Shown here in pieces: positions 44,006 through 55,624 of a stretch of 64,000 nucleotides of DNA. Origin of the DNA: Ligula intestinalis (Eukaryota > Platyhelminthes > Cestoda > Diphyllobothriidea > Diphyllobothriidae); NCBI GenBank assembly GCA_036362985.1, contig JAYGXS010000003.1:43166134-43230133 (forward strand), written 5' to 3'. How positions within the stretch are numbered: position 1 is the first letter of the stretch; each line of letters begins with the position of its first letter. Position numbers and translations under genes: made by a program. The notes beneath the pieces were generated by a model, which ran no database searches, was not told the DNA's origin, and saw only the letters and a list, made by a program, of their open reading frames with translations.

Positions 44006-44729
44006 GAACACAACTTCTGATCTGGCTGAGCACAATCATCATCAAACCTCCCACGCCTTCAATTGAATTTCTCCTGTGTCATCTGATGTGACCGCGATAT
44101 GGAAACTTTCTGCACCGACATCCTGTCGTGAAGCGAGGTCGAGATCTTCAACCGCTCACAACTTCTGATGTGGCCTGCCTTCCCTGCGTAGTTGCCGACT
44201 TCCCGACCTGTCCCAACGCAGTTCCCTGCGTATTTTGCGAATTATGGACATGTCCCTACGTATTTGGTGATTGGCATTCGTGACTTACTGCCGATAGCCC
44301 ATTCAGCCCAGGTTATGGTTACTTCCCAATCCAACATAGATGTTCCCTTATGAGTGTCAGCACCCAGATCTCCTTCTCAATCTCCACCCTTCCTTCTACT
44401 ACCAACGATTCTTCTGGTTCAACTCATACTGATACGGCATACTGATTTGCTGTTGAAGTTCAAAATGGCCAACCAGGCTCCCTCCCACGTAGTTGAGATG
44501 CCCAATCTCCTACGACATGCCGATGCACGCGTAGTCGAGAAATTTCCTCCTACCGCAGACCCAGTTGCCCACGCGGACGCGAGATGACCTTTCCTCCTCC
44601 CAAGCGTACTGGCGGCACTAACCCGCCTCTCGCAACCTCATCTTGGTACGTATCTCTCGCACCTAACTTAACTATTCTTCCTCCTTTCGGATTCTTTCAG
44701 GTTCTTCGTTACGGTCTCCGGGGGAGTAC

Positions 44730-45153
44730 TGTAGCGGGTCGTGCCTGTCTGACTAGCTCGCGTCGAAGTGCACTTTCCCAAACGCTCACCGATGTGCTTT
44801 CTCGACTTCTCGATCAGCCAATCATAGTTCTTGCATCTATGATGTTACGAATGAGGAGCTTGCACGCGTGCCCGACGAAAGTTGCCCCTCAGCCCAAAAT
44901 CTCCAGGCCGACCTACCCAATGAAAGATCTCCCTCTATCTGTCCTCTGGCCCGACTACTCTTCGACCTTGCGTGGGCCCGGTCAACCTACTGATCGGACG
45001 TATCTCTCCCAAGTCAACCTATTCTCCTCTTCCGTTGTGTACACACTAAACTCTTCCATTTACTCTGGCCTTTAAAGACTTCTCTTCAGCACTAAGTAAC
45101 CATGGTCTGAAGATCGCAGTTGCACGGTTAGACTCACTTAACCCCCTGCGATA
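44730..45153 (+). repeat. TRIM1 3' LTR
   Basis: Same length and ends as the 5' LTR. It follows the purine-rich tract ending GGGGGAGTAC. Confidence 0.9.
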
Positions 45154-45157
45154 AGTG

Positions 45158-46987
45158 TACTGATGCGTCGAGAGAAGGATGCCGTATGGAGATTGAAGTC
45201 AGCTGAAGCAGCTGTCACTTTTTCCAAAACGGTGATATCGTCAGATAGTTCAACCGAGGCCTTGGAGCCGGGGATAAAACGAATGGTTAAGCCAACTGAG
45301 GGTGGAGTTGTGAAAAATGGCTGAAATAACACGACTTTGTCTAACGCGTTACTGATGCGAAAGCCAAAAAGGCGTCTTACTCCTTTCCAAAGTTCGTAGA
45401 AAATGGTTTAATCTGCAGTAATTTCTCTCGAACTCTACACCAACTTAGGAAGATGGTGACAATGGGAGGCTTGCTGTGGTGGTCAAAAGCTGCGTTAGCA
45501 TTTAATCGGCACATGAGTCCTCGCTATGAGGTTCTGGCTTAGCAGACTAGTCAGTGTATGTCCGTCGCTCGCTTTTTCAGAGGTTGATCCAAGTGAAAAG
45601 TACAAAGAGCAGAATCAAACTGAGTAGACCATAAGTAAGACGACCTCATGTCTTTACTATTAACCAGTTAACCGAATCTACATCAATTCTTACTGCCCCT
45701 TAGCTTTGAAAAAATCTGAACACAAAAGTGATCGCTTTGGAACTACTAGAAAACTACAGATGAAGCAAAATACTTTTGAAGGACAGTCATATGAATATGA
45801 TTACTAAGGCATCTGATGTTGTACAAATGGGTTGAGTAATTTTTGCCTAAATTAAATACCGTGAAGTAAAGTAACTCCTAAAGTAAATATCACTTTTCTA
45901 GTGCATCAGAAAATTGAATGGTTAACAAATGAAAACAATATCTAAAAAGCCTGACCAGTCATTACTAAAACTCATTTTGGTCAAATTTACACGCTTTGCC
46001 GCTGAAAATAATTTGACGATTATATGTTTACTTTCGGCTGGCAACTGTATTTTCCGTATAGAAATAATATGGAATTAAGTATTATGTACCCTGACGGTAT
46101 TTTGCCTTGCTCAAAAGTGTATTCAAACATAAAACTGACTTATTCTGGGTCATTGTGACTGTTATGTTAGCAAGTATCTATTCTGCACACATGACCCTGT
46201 CACCTAATTTCGCTGTCTTCTTCCGATTTCCTAGATGTGAACACTGTAGTCGGAGAGTTCCAATATGATAGTGGATATAGCTAGAAGATTGATTGCCATC
46301 ACCTAGGCGCGTTAAGGTCAGGCATTGTCTCCTTCAAACGCTCTCCGATACACACTTATGGAACCATTCTTCTTCACATTAAGAAGCGGTAATGTGCTCC
46401 AACGCTGACAGTGAAGTAGCCCGGTATTTTGCGTTGTCCTTGCCTCCCACATACAATCAGGAGCACAGTGAAACATGGATGTTAAGCGTACCAGATAAAA
46501 CGTTTCGTCATTCAGCTCTCCTGTACTAAAGAAGACTATGCCCAGACTGTAAAGCACAAGGTGAGGACATTATGCTCTTGTGACACCCCCAAGAAAAAGT
46601 AACTAGAAGGTTACAACACTCTTTATGAACGTAAACTGCCCGATTTTTTGCAAAAATGAAAACAACGGGGTGTTTGACAGATCCTAAACAAGATACTGGA
46701 AATTCGCAGCCGTTTTCAGAGGTGAGGAAATATCGAGCTCTCACTACAACGACCGCTGATAGCGTTCGCACTGAAGTGACGAGTTCAGACTTTGAAATTT
46801 TCCTACATATTTTACTCGCATTCAGAGAGTAAGTCATCCGTGCATGTCTAAGTCTCAGTCTTTTACAATGGAAAAATATGTCGGTTGGATTAAAGGCTGG
46901 CCTTAGAATGAGATAAAGTATAGCTACGGGCCTTCTTCAGAAGAAAGCAATCAAGCATATCTGCTTGGCGCTGAGGTATTTATGGTT
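45158..46987. other. No gene recognised
   Basis: About 1.8 kb of A+T-rich DNA between the two TRIMs. Frames at 46318-46837 (minus) show no motif. Confidence 0.35.
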
Positions 46988-46991
46988 AACT

Positions 46992-47399
46992 TATCACAAG
47001 GGGTTAAGTGAGTCTAACCGTGCAAATGCGATCTTCAGACCATGGTTACGTAGTGCAGAAGAGAAGAGGTCAAAGGCCAGAGTTGATGGAAGAGTTTATT
47101 GCGTACACAATGGAAGGAGAGTAGAATAGAGTAGATTGACTCGGCGAGCCTATGACCGACAGGGAGCCAGCCACAGTCCAAGTGCCGTTTTCAACAGCAG
47201 CAGCAACGAGAACGGCATTGTCTGGTTGCCTCAAGGTTATTGGCCGGAAAGACTGCATCGACCAAGGCGTGCCTGCGTCCTATTCGCCAGCGAGAAAGGC
47301 TAGGCTTTGAGGGACCTGGTTGGCTGTTTCCGAGTGCAGGAGTACGCTTTACCGGCAGCGACCGTTCGGACATGCTCGCCTGTGGAGTGAGTCACCACA
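46992..47399 (-). repeat. TRIM2 3' LTR
   Basis: 408 bp, minus-strand ends TGTGGTGACTC and TTGTGATA. It shows the uninterrupted form of the LTR that is split at 48177-48659. Confidence 0.88.
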
Positions 47400-47903
47400 G
47401 TACTCCCACGGGAGACCGTAACGAGGAAACTGCAAGAATCCGAGAGGAGGAAAAATAGTTAAGTTAGGTGTGAGAGATACGTACCAAGGTGAGGTTGCAA
47501 GACAGCGTGGGCGGCTGTGGCTGGAATGAGCCAGGATGCAGGGGCGACTGAAGAAAGCCGCTGGTCCAGTAAAACGTCAACAGCCAATCAGTATGCCGTA
47601 TCAGTATGAGTTGAACGAGAAGAACCGTTGGCAGTAGAAGGAAGGTTGGAGATTTGGAAGGAGATCTGGGTACTGGCACTCATAAGGGGACATCTATGTT
47701 GGATTGGGAAGTAACCATGGCCTGGACTGAATGGGCTATCGGCAGTGAGTCGCGAATGCCAATCACCAAATACGCAGGGACACGTCCGTAAATCGCCAAA
47801 TGCGCAGGGAATACGCTGGGACAGGTAGGGAAGTCAGCAATTACGCAGGGACGGCAGGCCACATCAGAAGTTGAGTGTTTATCTCACGTCGGAATTTCAC
47901 CAA

Positions 47904-48808
47904 TATCGCAGGGGGTTACGTAAGTTAAACCGTGCAACTGCGATCTTCAGACCAAGGTTACTTAGTGCAGAAGCGAAGTCGTTGAAGGCCATAGTAGAGG
48001 GAAGAATGTATTGTGTACACAAAGAAGAGGAGAATAGATGAGAGTAAATTGACTCGGCGAGCCTATGACCGGCAAGAAGCCAGCTTCAGTCCAATTGCGG
48101 TTTTCAGCAGCAGGCATGCAACGGCAGCAAGGACGAGCATTGTCTGGTAGCCTCAAAGGTTAGTGGCCGGAAAGACTATCGCAGATAAGTTAAGACTAAG
48201 CCGGTTGAACCCTTACTACTGCGATCTTCCAAGCCCCGGTCCCTTAGGAGATGATAGAGAAAGCTTGGAGAACCTGAGTAGGAGAAGGTTATATTCTGTA
48301 CAGTACATGTAGGAGAATAGTCAGTAGATAAGTGGTTGACTCGGCCTGGCGTTGAGTTCGACCATCAGCACCGTGAGAGAGCACTGCAGCCTCGCGTTCG
48401 TCTCAAGCCGAGGCGGAAGGCCGAGTAACTCCAACGTCAGTCGCCGAAGCCTTTTGTCTGTCTGATGGCCTTGATGGTGATTGGTGAACGCCAAGGACAG
48501 ACACCAGTGGGGGAGTCCCTGTCTCGCGCGAGGGTTGCCGAGTGCGCGGCAAACAAAGACAGACACAGTGCGTAGGCGTTTAGCCGGCGTGCGTAGCCAC
48601 TGCAATTTCGCGGCTTTTGGAAAAGAAGCCTGTATGAGTCAGCGAGGTAGGCTCCCACAAGACTGCATCGACCAAGCGTGCCTGCGTCCTATTAGCCAGC
48701 GAGAAAGGCTAGGCTTTGAGGGACCTGATTGGCTGTTGCCAAGTGCAGGAGTACGCGTTACCAACGGCGACCGTTCGGACATGCTCGCCTGTGGATTGAG
48801 TCACCACA
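47904..48808 (-). repeat. TRIM2 5' LTR, interrupted
   Basis: Matches 46992-47399 on both sides of the nested solo LTR. A primer-binding site (minus strand TTGGTGAAATTCCGACGTGA) lies just inside at 47903-47884. Confidence 0.85.
48177..48659 (-). repeat. Solo LTR (family LTR-B) nested in the TRIM2 5' LTR, target duplication AGAC
   Basis: Minus strand starts TGTGGGAGCCTACC and ends TTATCTGCGATA, 483 bp. AGAC flanks it at 48173-48176 and 48660-48663. The interrupted text GGAAAGACTGCATCGACCAA is continuous in the other TRIM2 LTR at 47250. Confidence 0.88.
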
Positions 48809-48953
48809 AACTTATCTTTCAAAGTCATTGCGACAACACGGTTCGATGGCAACGAAATAAAGTTCATTCCGCTTGACCAGCAGAGTCCTCTGAACTCTGA
48901 AAACCATCTTAAACGCATAACGCGTTTCACCAAGGTACGTACCCAGTCTTACC

Positions 48954-49213
48954 TTGTTATGCATTCAAAACAGAATGCAGTTTGTAGGCAGAAGGTTGTA
49001 TAGGCAAAACAGAAGGGTGTCCGTCAGCAGGAGGTGTGCTGTAGGACATGGAAGGAGTTTTGTGTGTGAGTCATGTTAAGCAAGGAGATTTATGATGGGG
49101 CTTAAACGTCATTGGCTGAAAGGTAGCCAGCCAGAGTAGAGTAGGCGTCACGCGTGCTAGGCATAATTGCCTAGCGCGAACCATCCCGACATCCCGTGCG
49201 GGCCTACATAGCA
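48954..49213 (-). repeat. 3' LTR of the Mag-like element
   Basis: 260 bp, ending on the plus strand in GGGCCTACATAGCA. It contains a palindromic CTAGGCATAATTGCCTAG. Confidence 0.88.
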
Positions 49214-49278
49214 TTACTCCACCCTCAAGTTAACAGCATCTAAAAGGGGGAGAATACCGTGAATATAAAAATGAAGAG

Positions 49279-52200
49279 TTAACAATTGTTATAATGGATC
49301 TCGCCCTGAAAACGTTGGATTGGTTTGCAGATTCGTGTCGACCTTCTCAGGGCGGTATTTTCGACTTCTGCACCGTTTTGTAAGGCCGGTGGCTCCTCGG
49401 TCAGGATACTAGTGCTGGCGTAGGTCGTAGAATGACGGGGAACACACTCCTCGACCAGTTGCGTTGTGTTCTCAATAGGAAGTACCTCTTCTGAGTTCCG
49501 GTCGTGGAAATCAACATCAGGAGTTACTGGCGGTTCGAACTTCTCGAATTCTTCACTATCCGTGTCCGTGCGGCTGCGAATTTGATTCAGATGTCGGCGC
49601 ACAATTCTTCCATCTTCTAACGCTAATTCTTTTATTTGTCCCTCGTTTCTTCGAACTACTGCCGGATACCAGTTCGATTCGTATTGTAGTCGTGTGTAGA
49701 CGCTTTCGTTTGGCCTAAATATTCGCGGTTGAGTATGTACATCATATCGCTCTTTCATTTTTATTTGTTTTTCGATTACTTTATCTTGCAGCGAAGGGTT
49801 CAGTAGGTCGAGGCGTGTGTGCAACTGCCGTTTGAACATTAATTCTGCAGGTGAGGAACCGGTTGAATCGTTTGGTGTTATGCGGTAGCTGAACAAAAAG
49901 CGCGCCAACTTCGTAGATAAGTCCGCTTCTGTCTGTTTGACTAGTCCGTGTTTTACTGTCTGAAATGCGCGCTCTGCAAGGCCATTTGAAGCCGTGTGGT
50001 ATTGGCAGTGGTTATATGCCTGATTCCGTTTCCCTCCATGCATTCTTTAAAGTCGGTGCTAATAAAGGCTGGTCCATTGTCTGAAACGACCATTTCGGGT
50101 ATTCCAAAAGTAGGAAAAACAGATCGTAATTTGTTGATTGTAGTAATTGAGGAACAGGAGTTCCCGGTCGGAATGGCCTCAATCCATTTAGTGTGAGCGT
50201 CGACCACCACCAAGACCATATGTCCTTGGAATGGTCCAAAATAATCTAGGTGTACCCTTTTCCAGGGTGAGTCTGGCCAGGTCCAAGGCCTAAGAGGTAC
50301 CTTCGGCGGCGCTTTCTGTGTTATTTGACACACATGACATGCTTTTACCATATTTTCAATATGTACATCAATTTTGGGCCACCGAACATTGCTTCGGGCA
50401 AGAGCTTTCACTCGGACTGTACCAGGATGAGCATTGTGTAGGTCTTTGAGGATGACCTNNNNNNNNNNNNNNNNNNNNNNNNNNNNNNNNNNNNNNNNNN
50501 NNNNNNNNNNNNNNNNNNNNNNNNNNNNNNNNNNNNNNNNNNNNNNNNNNNNNNNNNNNNNNNNNNNNNNNNNNNNNNNNNNNNNNNNNNNNNNNNNNNN
50601 NNNNNNNNNNNNNNNNNNNNNNNNNNNNNNNNNNNNNNNNNNNNNNNNNNNNNNNNNNNNNNNNNNNNNNNNNNNNNNNNNNNNNNNNNNNNNNNNNNNN
50701 NNNNNNNNNNNNNNNNNNNNNNNNNNNNNNNNNNNNNNNNNNNNNNNNNNNNNNNNNNNNNNNNNNNNNNNNNNNNNNNNNNNNNNNNNNNNNNNNNNNN
50801 NNNNNNNNNNNNNNNNNNNNNNNNNNNNNNNNNNNNNNNNNNNNNNNNNNNNNNNNNNTCGGACTGTACCAGGATGAGCATTGTGTAGGTCTTTGAGGAT
50901 GACCTGCCTGCCTTGCGGTGGTACTACTACACGATTGCCCCATAGTATGCATCCGTCTTGGAGACTCAATTCGTTTTGGTGGCTGTAGAATGGCTGAAAA
51001 TCAAGAGAGGTAGAGGGCGGCCAGCCAGATTGCAAGTACCTTTTTATCCGACTAAAAAGGGGATGTCTAGATGTCCACTGTCTAATCTGTTGACAGGTTA
51101 CCGGTGCGCTGTCTAAGTTCTGCAATAGATTCACGGTCTCAAGAGCAGGTCCTCCGTTAACGCCGTCGTCTACAATAGGAAGCCTACTCAAGGCGTCCTC
51201 TACTACGTTTATACTGCCTGTAACGTATTTCATTGTATATGTGTAAGCGGAAAGTGTGAGTGCCCAACGTTGCATTCTCGGTGAGGACATTTGTAGTTTC
51301 CCTCGCTTTTCACCCAAAAGACCTAAGAGGGGTTTGTGATCAGTGGTAATCTCGAAGGGTCGGCCAAAGAGGTACAAATGGAAGCGTTTTAGGCCAAACA
51401 TTATTGCTAAGGCCTCCTTATCTAGTTGCGAATAATTTGTTTCCGCCTGTGACATAGTTCTTGATGCAAAGGCAATTGGCAGCTCCGCACAAGAAGGCAT
51501 TCGGTGCATGAGGACTGAACCCAGGCCGTAAGGAGACGCATCGCATTCCATTATAATAGGCTTTTTGGGGTCGTAATGAATCAGGAAAGAGGATAAGGTA
51601 AGAGCGGATTTTGCCTTTTCAAAAGCACGTTGTTCGATCTCCGACCAATTCCAGCACCGATTTCTTTCAAGTAATCGATAAAGGGGTTTCAAAAGTCTAG
51701 CAGACTGATTTATAAAGCGACTAAAATGGGTAACCAACCCTAGAAATGAACGCAATTGACTGACATTGTTGGGACATGGCGCCGTCTTCAAGGCTTTGAG
51801 CTTATGGTCAAGTGGATGGAGGCCAGTCTTCTTCACCTTAAAACCAAGGTATTCCACCGAATCAGCCAAGAAAGTGCACTTATCTCTCCTGAGCTCGAAA
51901 CCTGCGTCTTGTAGACGTGTTAATACTACATTTAGAGTATCCAGATGACTATTTTCTGACGGGCCGGTGATTAATATATCATCGAGATATGCACAAACGT
52001 GAGGTATGTCCTTCACGAGGTTATCCATCAAGCATTGAAATAAACCAGGGGTAGAACTTACTCCAAAGGGTAGTCTTTTGTATCGAAATAATCCCTGGTG
52101 CGTATTGATGGTGGTAGCGTCTCGGGATTCCGTATTGAGGACGACCTGGTTGTAGGCGTGCTTCAAGTCCAAAGTTGTAAATTGTTCACCGCCTGAAAGT

Positions 52201-53768
52201 GATGCATACAGGTCCTCGATGCGTGGGAGAGGATAAGGATATACTTTGGTAGCTGAGTTGATAGTCAGCTTGTTGTCCCCACAAATACGCACGGAACCGT
52301 CGGATTTAATAACAGGAACTAATGGGGCTGCCCATTCCGAGTACTGTATAGGCACAATAATGTCAGCCCTTTGTAGTCGATCTAATTCTTCTTCGACCTT
52401 CGGTGCCACTGCATTGGGAACTGAACGGGCCTTGAAGTACCATGGCTGGCATTCTGTTTTGAAATGAAATTTGATGGGTGGACCACGGTAGTGCGAAGCA
52501 GAGTCGTCCTGAAATAATTCTTCATGACTCATTACCAAGGAATCAAGAGCGGGGTTAACCCCAATTTGATGTACGTAGGATAGCACAGATGGCACACATT
52601 TTCTCCAGTTCCGTCCGAGTAGATTTGGTTGTTGGCTTCCTCTGACAACGTGAACCGGCAAGTAATGGAGTTCGCCATCATGTTCAACTTCTGCCGTAAA
52701 GACCCGTCGAATGGCTACACCCTGCCCCGTGTAACTACGAAAAGTGGAGCGAGCTGGAAGGAGATGGGGAATTTTCCTAAGAGAGGCTTCATTGATGACC
52801 GTAACGGCTGAACCAGTATCGATTTCAAACTGCACTGGATGGTGATCCACCGGAAGTGTGATGGTATAGGGTGACTGGAGCGGTTTGTCTGCTGAAGACA
52901 CTTGAATTATTGCTTCGTCATCCTCAGCTGAGTTAGAGTAGGTGGCATGCATTTTTGTGTTCGTCCGTTTTTTGGAAAAACAGACTTGTTCTGTATGGCC
53001 CATTTTCTTACAAAATCGACAAACCGTCTTTTGGTGCTTACAGTCAGACCAACGGATATGATGCTGACCATAACGGTAGCAGGATGGTAGTTGTTTTGAA
53101 GGCGCTGGTGTTTCCCGTTTAGATGAAAACCCGGCCGTGTTGACTGGGGAGATCGCTAAATCAGGTTCCAAGGAGGCTATAACTCCCGTATTTGATTGAT
53201 GCAGCTGCTGGAGATTTTGTTGTACGTCCTCTTGATGATGGATGATATCACAGGCTTTCTCCCATGATAAATCGTCGTTCACAGATAACACCTTCTCCCG
53301 GGCCTTTTCATCTCTCAAACCCACAAGCAACTGCTGCACCAGCATCGTCTGCTCGAACTTGGATGCCGCAATCTCGGTGTATCTGCAGTCCAGTACGGCG
53401 AGTGTAAGGTTTGTAATGAAATCGCCAATGCGTTGGCCAGATTCCTGACGCATTTGACAAAACCGATATCGTCTCAAGAAGATGTTGTCCTTTCCGGCCC
53501 ACATTGTTTCGAGCTTAGAGGATGCTGTTGGAAGATCAGCAGACCCTTGTAATTTAAGTGCGTCAAAGTAACGCTGTCCCAGCTCTCCGAGATGGGTACG
53601 GAGGAGTTTCAATGTCGAGGTAACATCTAGTTTAATCGTCGGAGACAGCATTGGAATAGGTTGAATACAATCCTCAAATGTCTTTTTCCATTGTAACCAC
53701 GAGTCATTTGAGGGTTTCGGAACGCCTTTCGGCCAGAAAGGGGACGGTATAGGTAATAAAGAAACCAT
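49279..53768 (-). pseudogene. Gag-pol polyprotein of the Mag-like element, one frameshift and a gap artefact
   Basis: The likely start is the Met at 53768 (MVSLLPIPSPFWPKGVPKPS), because the upstream in-frame ATG lies in the LTR. Order: Gag, then a zinc knuckle CRFCKKMGHTEQVC preceded by a degenerate one (CYRYGQHH), protease (FEIDTGSAVTVI, NLLGRNW), RT (FTTLDLKHAYNQVVL, CAYLDDILITG), RNase H (IIMECDASPYGLGSVL, TTDHKPLLGLL), integrase (LHNAHPGTVR, CHVCQ, VVDAHTKWIEAI, VSDNGPAF, NGLAERAFQTVK) and a C-terminal tail to 49279. All three integrase acidic residues and the YLDD box are present. One frameshift near 50008 separates the integrase core from its end. The 400-N gap is flanked by a 47-bp repeat, so residues there are duplicated artificially. 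Confidence 0.88.
50459..50858. other. 400-N assembly gap between identical 47-bp flanks
   Basis: Bases 50412-50458 and 50859-50905 are identical, starting TCGGACTGTACCAGGATGAG. The offset of 447 is a multiple of three, so the frame continues across. The true sequence most likely has no gap. Confidence 0.9.
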
Positions 53769-53791
53769 GTTCGTTGCACTTGCGTCGCCAA

Positions 53792-54054
53792 TGTTATGCA
53801 TTCAAAACAGAAGGCATTTTTAGGCAGAAGGTTGTATAGGCAAAACAGAAGGGTGTCCGTCAGCAGGAGGTGTGCTGTAGGACATGGAAGGAGTTTTGTG
53901 TGTGAGTCATGTTAAGCAAATGGATTTATGGTGGGGCTTAAACGTCATTGGCTGAAAGGTAGCCAGTCAGAGTAGAGTAGGGCGTCACGCGTTCGCGCTA
54001 GGCAATTATGCCTAGCGCGAACTATCCCGACATCCCATGCGGGCCTACATAGCA
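53792..54054 (-). repeat. 5' LTR of the Mag-like element
   Basis: 263 bp, same ends as the other LTR. It carries a longer palindromic block near 53990-54022. Confidence 0.88.
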
Positions 54055-54059
54055 TACCT

Positions 54060-54545
54060 AATGCTCAGGAATCGTGATAACCTGCCTGTTTTATATTCCG
54101 TTCTCTCTTGTATAGACCTCTACACTCTATGCATTTCTGCTTAACCAGTGAGTGCCTTGAGTATTATTTAGCTCTAATGAAACTCTCAATGCCGTACCTT
54201 TCAGATGCCAAGACTGTGAACAAATAAGTAAAGATTGACCTAGGCGTAATGTCTGATATGGTGTAAAGTACGGTCCCCGCGTGCCAGACAAAGGTTGGTT
54301 CCTCTACCGTGGCCAATACAGACTACTTGCACTAATACCCTGGATTCAAGAAGCATACACCCACATAAGTCACATTATTGAGGGAATAAGGTTTTCACCC
54401 TTGAGCTCCCTTTTCATATCCAACAATCGCAAAAACTTTAACATTAACAACAGTACATATGACAACTGTAGAGTGAACACCATCGATATGTGTGAACCAG
54501 TTACGAACTGCTACTGCCAATATTCATTAAATGTGCAGCAGTTCC
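54060..54545. other. No gene recognised
   Basis: Short intergenic stretch. A 120-residue frame (54281-54643) runs into the GAA microsatellite and has no motif. Confidence 0.35.
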
Positions 54546-54570
54546 GAAGAAGAAGAAGAAGAAGAAGAAG
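54546..54570 (+). repeat. (GAA)n microsatellite at the PLE-2 3' boundary
   Basis: Eight GAA units abut the 3' end of PLE-2 (minus strand ...CATC then TTC units). The other copies end in CTTCTACTTCTG and CTTTTTTCC, so the repeat may have grown from the element tail. Confidence 0.7.
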
Positions 54571-54599
54571 ATGCGATCACTGGAACAAGGACTTTATTT

Positions 54600-54640
54600 T
54601 CCTGACGTTTCGGATTCCGTCGGGAGTCCTTAGTCATAGG
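54600..54640 (-). ncRNA. Degenerate hammerhead motif of PLE-2, copy 2
   Basis: Minus strand: ATGACTAAGGACTCC, loop CGAC, GGAATCC, GAAA, CG, UC. Helix II is kept with one C-A mismatch but the CUGAUGA core is altered to AUGACUA, so it is probably dead. Confidence 0.55.
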
Positions 54641-54704
54641 TAATCGTAAACAGGTCTGAGACAGGCGCAAATTAGGGGTTATACATGCACAGATTGCACG
54701 GTAT

Positions 54705-55530
54705 TTATAGTTCACAGCGGCCACCCGCATGCGTACTATAATTGTCCGTTCCTGTAGCCACCACTGGAGGTCTTAATTGGTCCGGTGATTGCTCATTAAT
54801 TGCAACAGCGTTCTTGTCTGCGTCGGATGCAGGTTTGATAATTGCTCGAAAATTACGCCCGCTGTCGTCAGAGTTTCGCCCAGTCCTTCCCACGTGACTG
54901 ATTCTCTTGCTCAGGAAATTTCTCAGTACACCGTATGGGAACGCCAAATCGTTGGGCTTGTTGATGGACTGAGGGCCTGAGAACCATGAATCGAGCAGCT
55001 CGTGGCTCACGCGGTTGTCCCCTCTTGCGAGGATTTTGGCATCGTCAAACTTGAAAATATGGCCGGGTCCCGTTGAGTGAGCTGCAACCAGGGACTTGAC
55101 TTCTTTCTTCCTCACCGTCGCTGCATGCTCGGTAATTCGTGTCTGGAGTAATCTCCCGTTTTATCCGACGTAGTTGCTCCGTCCACAACTGCATCAGATC
55201 CGGTAAACGACTCCAGCTATTTCCTGCCGTGGCAGCGGGTCTTTCGGCCTCATGACCCGACGCCTGATGGCCTGTGTGCAACTCCAACTCCAAGTGGGGT
55301 GAGTAGACGGCTGACCGCTTCCGATACATTCTTCACGTACGGAAGAGCTCGCCAAACGCTTGAACCAGCTGGACGTGGCTTCGTCTCTCGTTTGCGTATG
55401 CACAAAATTGTGCTGATATCCATTCGCTATAAGTAACCGTCGAACATATTGTAATTCAGCAATTTTGTCCTCCACTTCGCGATAAGTAGCATAGGCAGAC
55501 AGTATTGCCGGAAAAGACCAGGAAGACTGC
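54705..55530 (-). pseudogene. PLE-2 RT end and GIY-YIG endonuclease, nonsense mutations
   Basis: RT end: YVRRLLIANGYQHNFVH. Nuclease: AGVVYRI, stop, CSCG...NYVG, stop, NGRLLQTRITEHAATVRKKE, then AAHSTGPGHIFKFDDAKILA and LLDSWFSGPQSINKPNDL. Two stops fall inside the GIY-YIG core. The C-terminal tail after ISHVGRTG is Ser/Asp-rich and shared with the copy at 61.7 kb. Confidence 0.75.
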
Positions 55531-55565
55531 AATGGCCATTTCTGATTTATTGGCCATCGTCAGAA
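55498..55565 (-). repeat. SINE tail fragment
   Basis: Complement of 55718-55790: shared text includes GAAATGGCCATT, CAGTCT and GCCGGCAATACT. It forms an inverted pair with the next SINE. Confidence 0.55.
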
Positions 55566-55624
55566 AGTGAACGTTCACCACACGTTCGTCAAAGAGCATC
55601 AATATCTACCGACCTAAACCGGCA

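Larger units (their letters stand above)
43559..45153 (+). mobile_element. TRIM1: miniature LTR retrotransposon without coding capacity
   Basis: Two 424-bp LTRs surround a 747-bp internal region. AGTG lies on both outer sides (43555-43558 and 45154-45157), a 4-bp target duplication. A primer-binding site starts right after the 5' LTR and a purine-rich CCGGGGGAG lies before the 3' LTR. The internal region encodes no gag or pol motif. The LTRs differ at about 15 positions by my count. TRIM2 at 47-48.8 kb shares the internal region. Confidence 0.9.
46992..48808 (-). mobile_element. TRIM2: second miniature LTR element, with nested solo LTR
   Basis: On the minus strand the 5' LTR is 48808-47904, the internal region 47903-47400 and the 3' LTR 47399-46992. 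AACT flanks the element at 46988-46991 and 48809-48812. The internal region matches TRIM1 (ATCTCACGTCGGAA, GGGCTATCGGCAGTGAGTC, CATCTATGTTGGATTGGGAA in plus sense) but is about 240 bp shorter. The LTR shares its end with TRIM1 but starts differently (TGTGGTGACTC). Confidence 0.88.
48954..54054 (-). mobile_element. Mag/K02A2.6-like Ty3/gypsy LTR retrotransposon, nearly complete
   Basis: LTRs at 48954-49213 and 53792-54054 read TGCTATGTAGGCC...GCATAACA on the minus strand. TACCT flanks the element (48949-48953 and 54055-54059), a 5-bp target duplication. Internally one gag-pol reading frame of about 4.5 kb is broken by a single frameshift and by an assembly gap. After the 5' LTR the minus strand reads TTGGCGACGCAAGTGCAAC, the likely primer-binding site. 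The LTRs differ by several substitutions and short indels, so it is not brand new. Confidence 0.9.
54571..55530 (-). mobile_element. PLE-2, copy 2 (5'-truncated)
   Basis: Minus strand: end of RT, GIY-YIG domain, and a 3' region with hammerhead-like motif. It shares the CATGCACAGATTGCACGGTAT block with the copy at 61.6 kb. Confidence 0.75.

Noticed and set aside
46318..46837. Two minus-strand ORFs of 79 and 103 residues
   Set aside because: No motif or repeat evidence; within random expectation for this length of DNA.
50368..50952. ORFs running through the N gap
   Set aside because: They consist mostly of undetermined bases and duplicated flanks.
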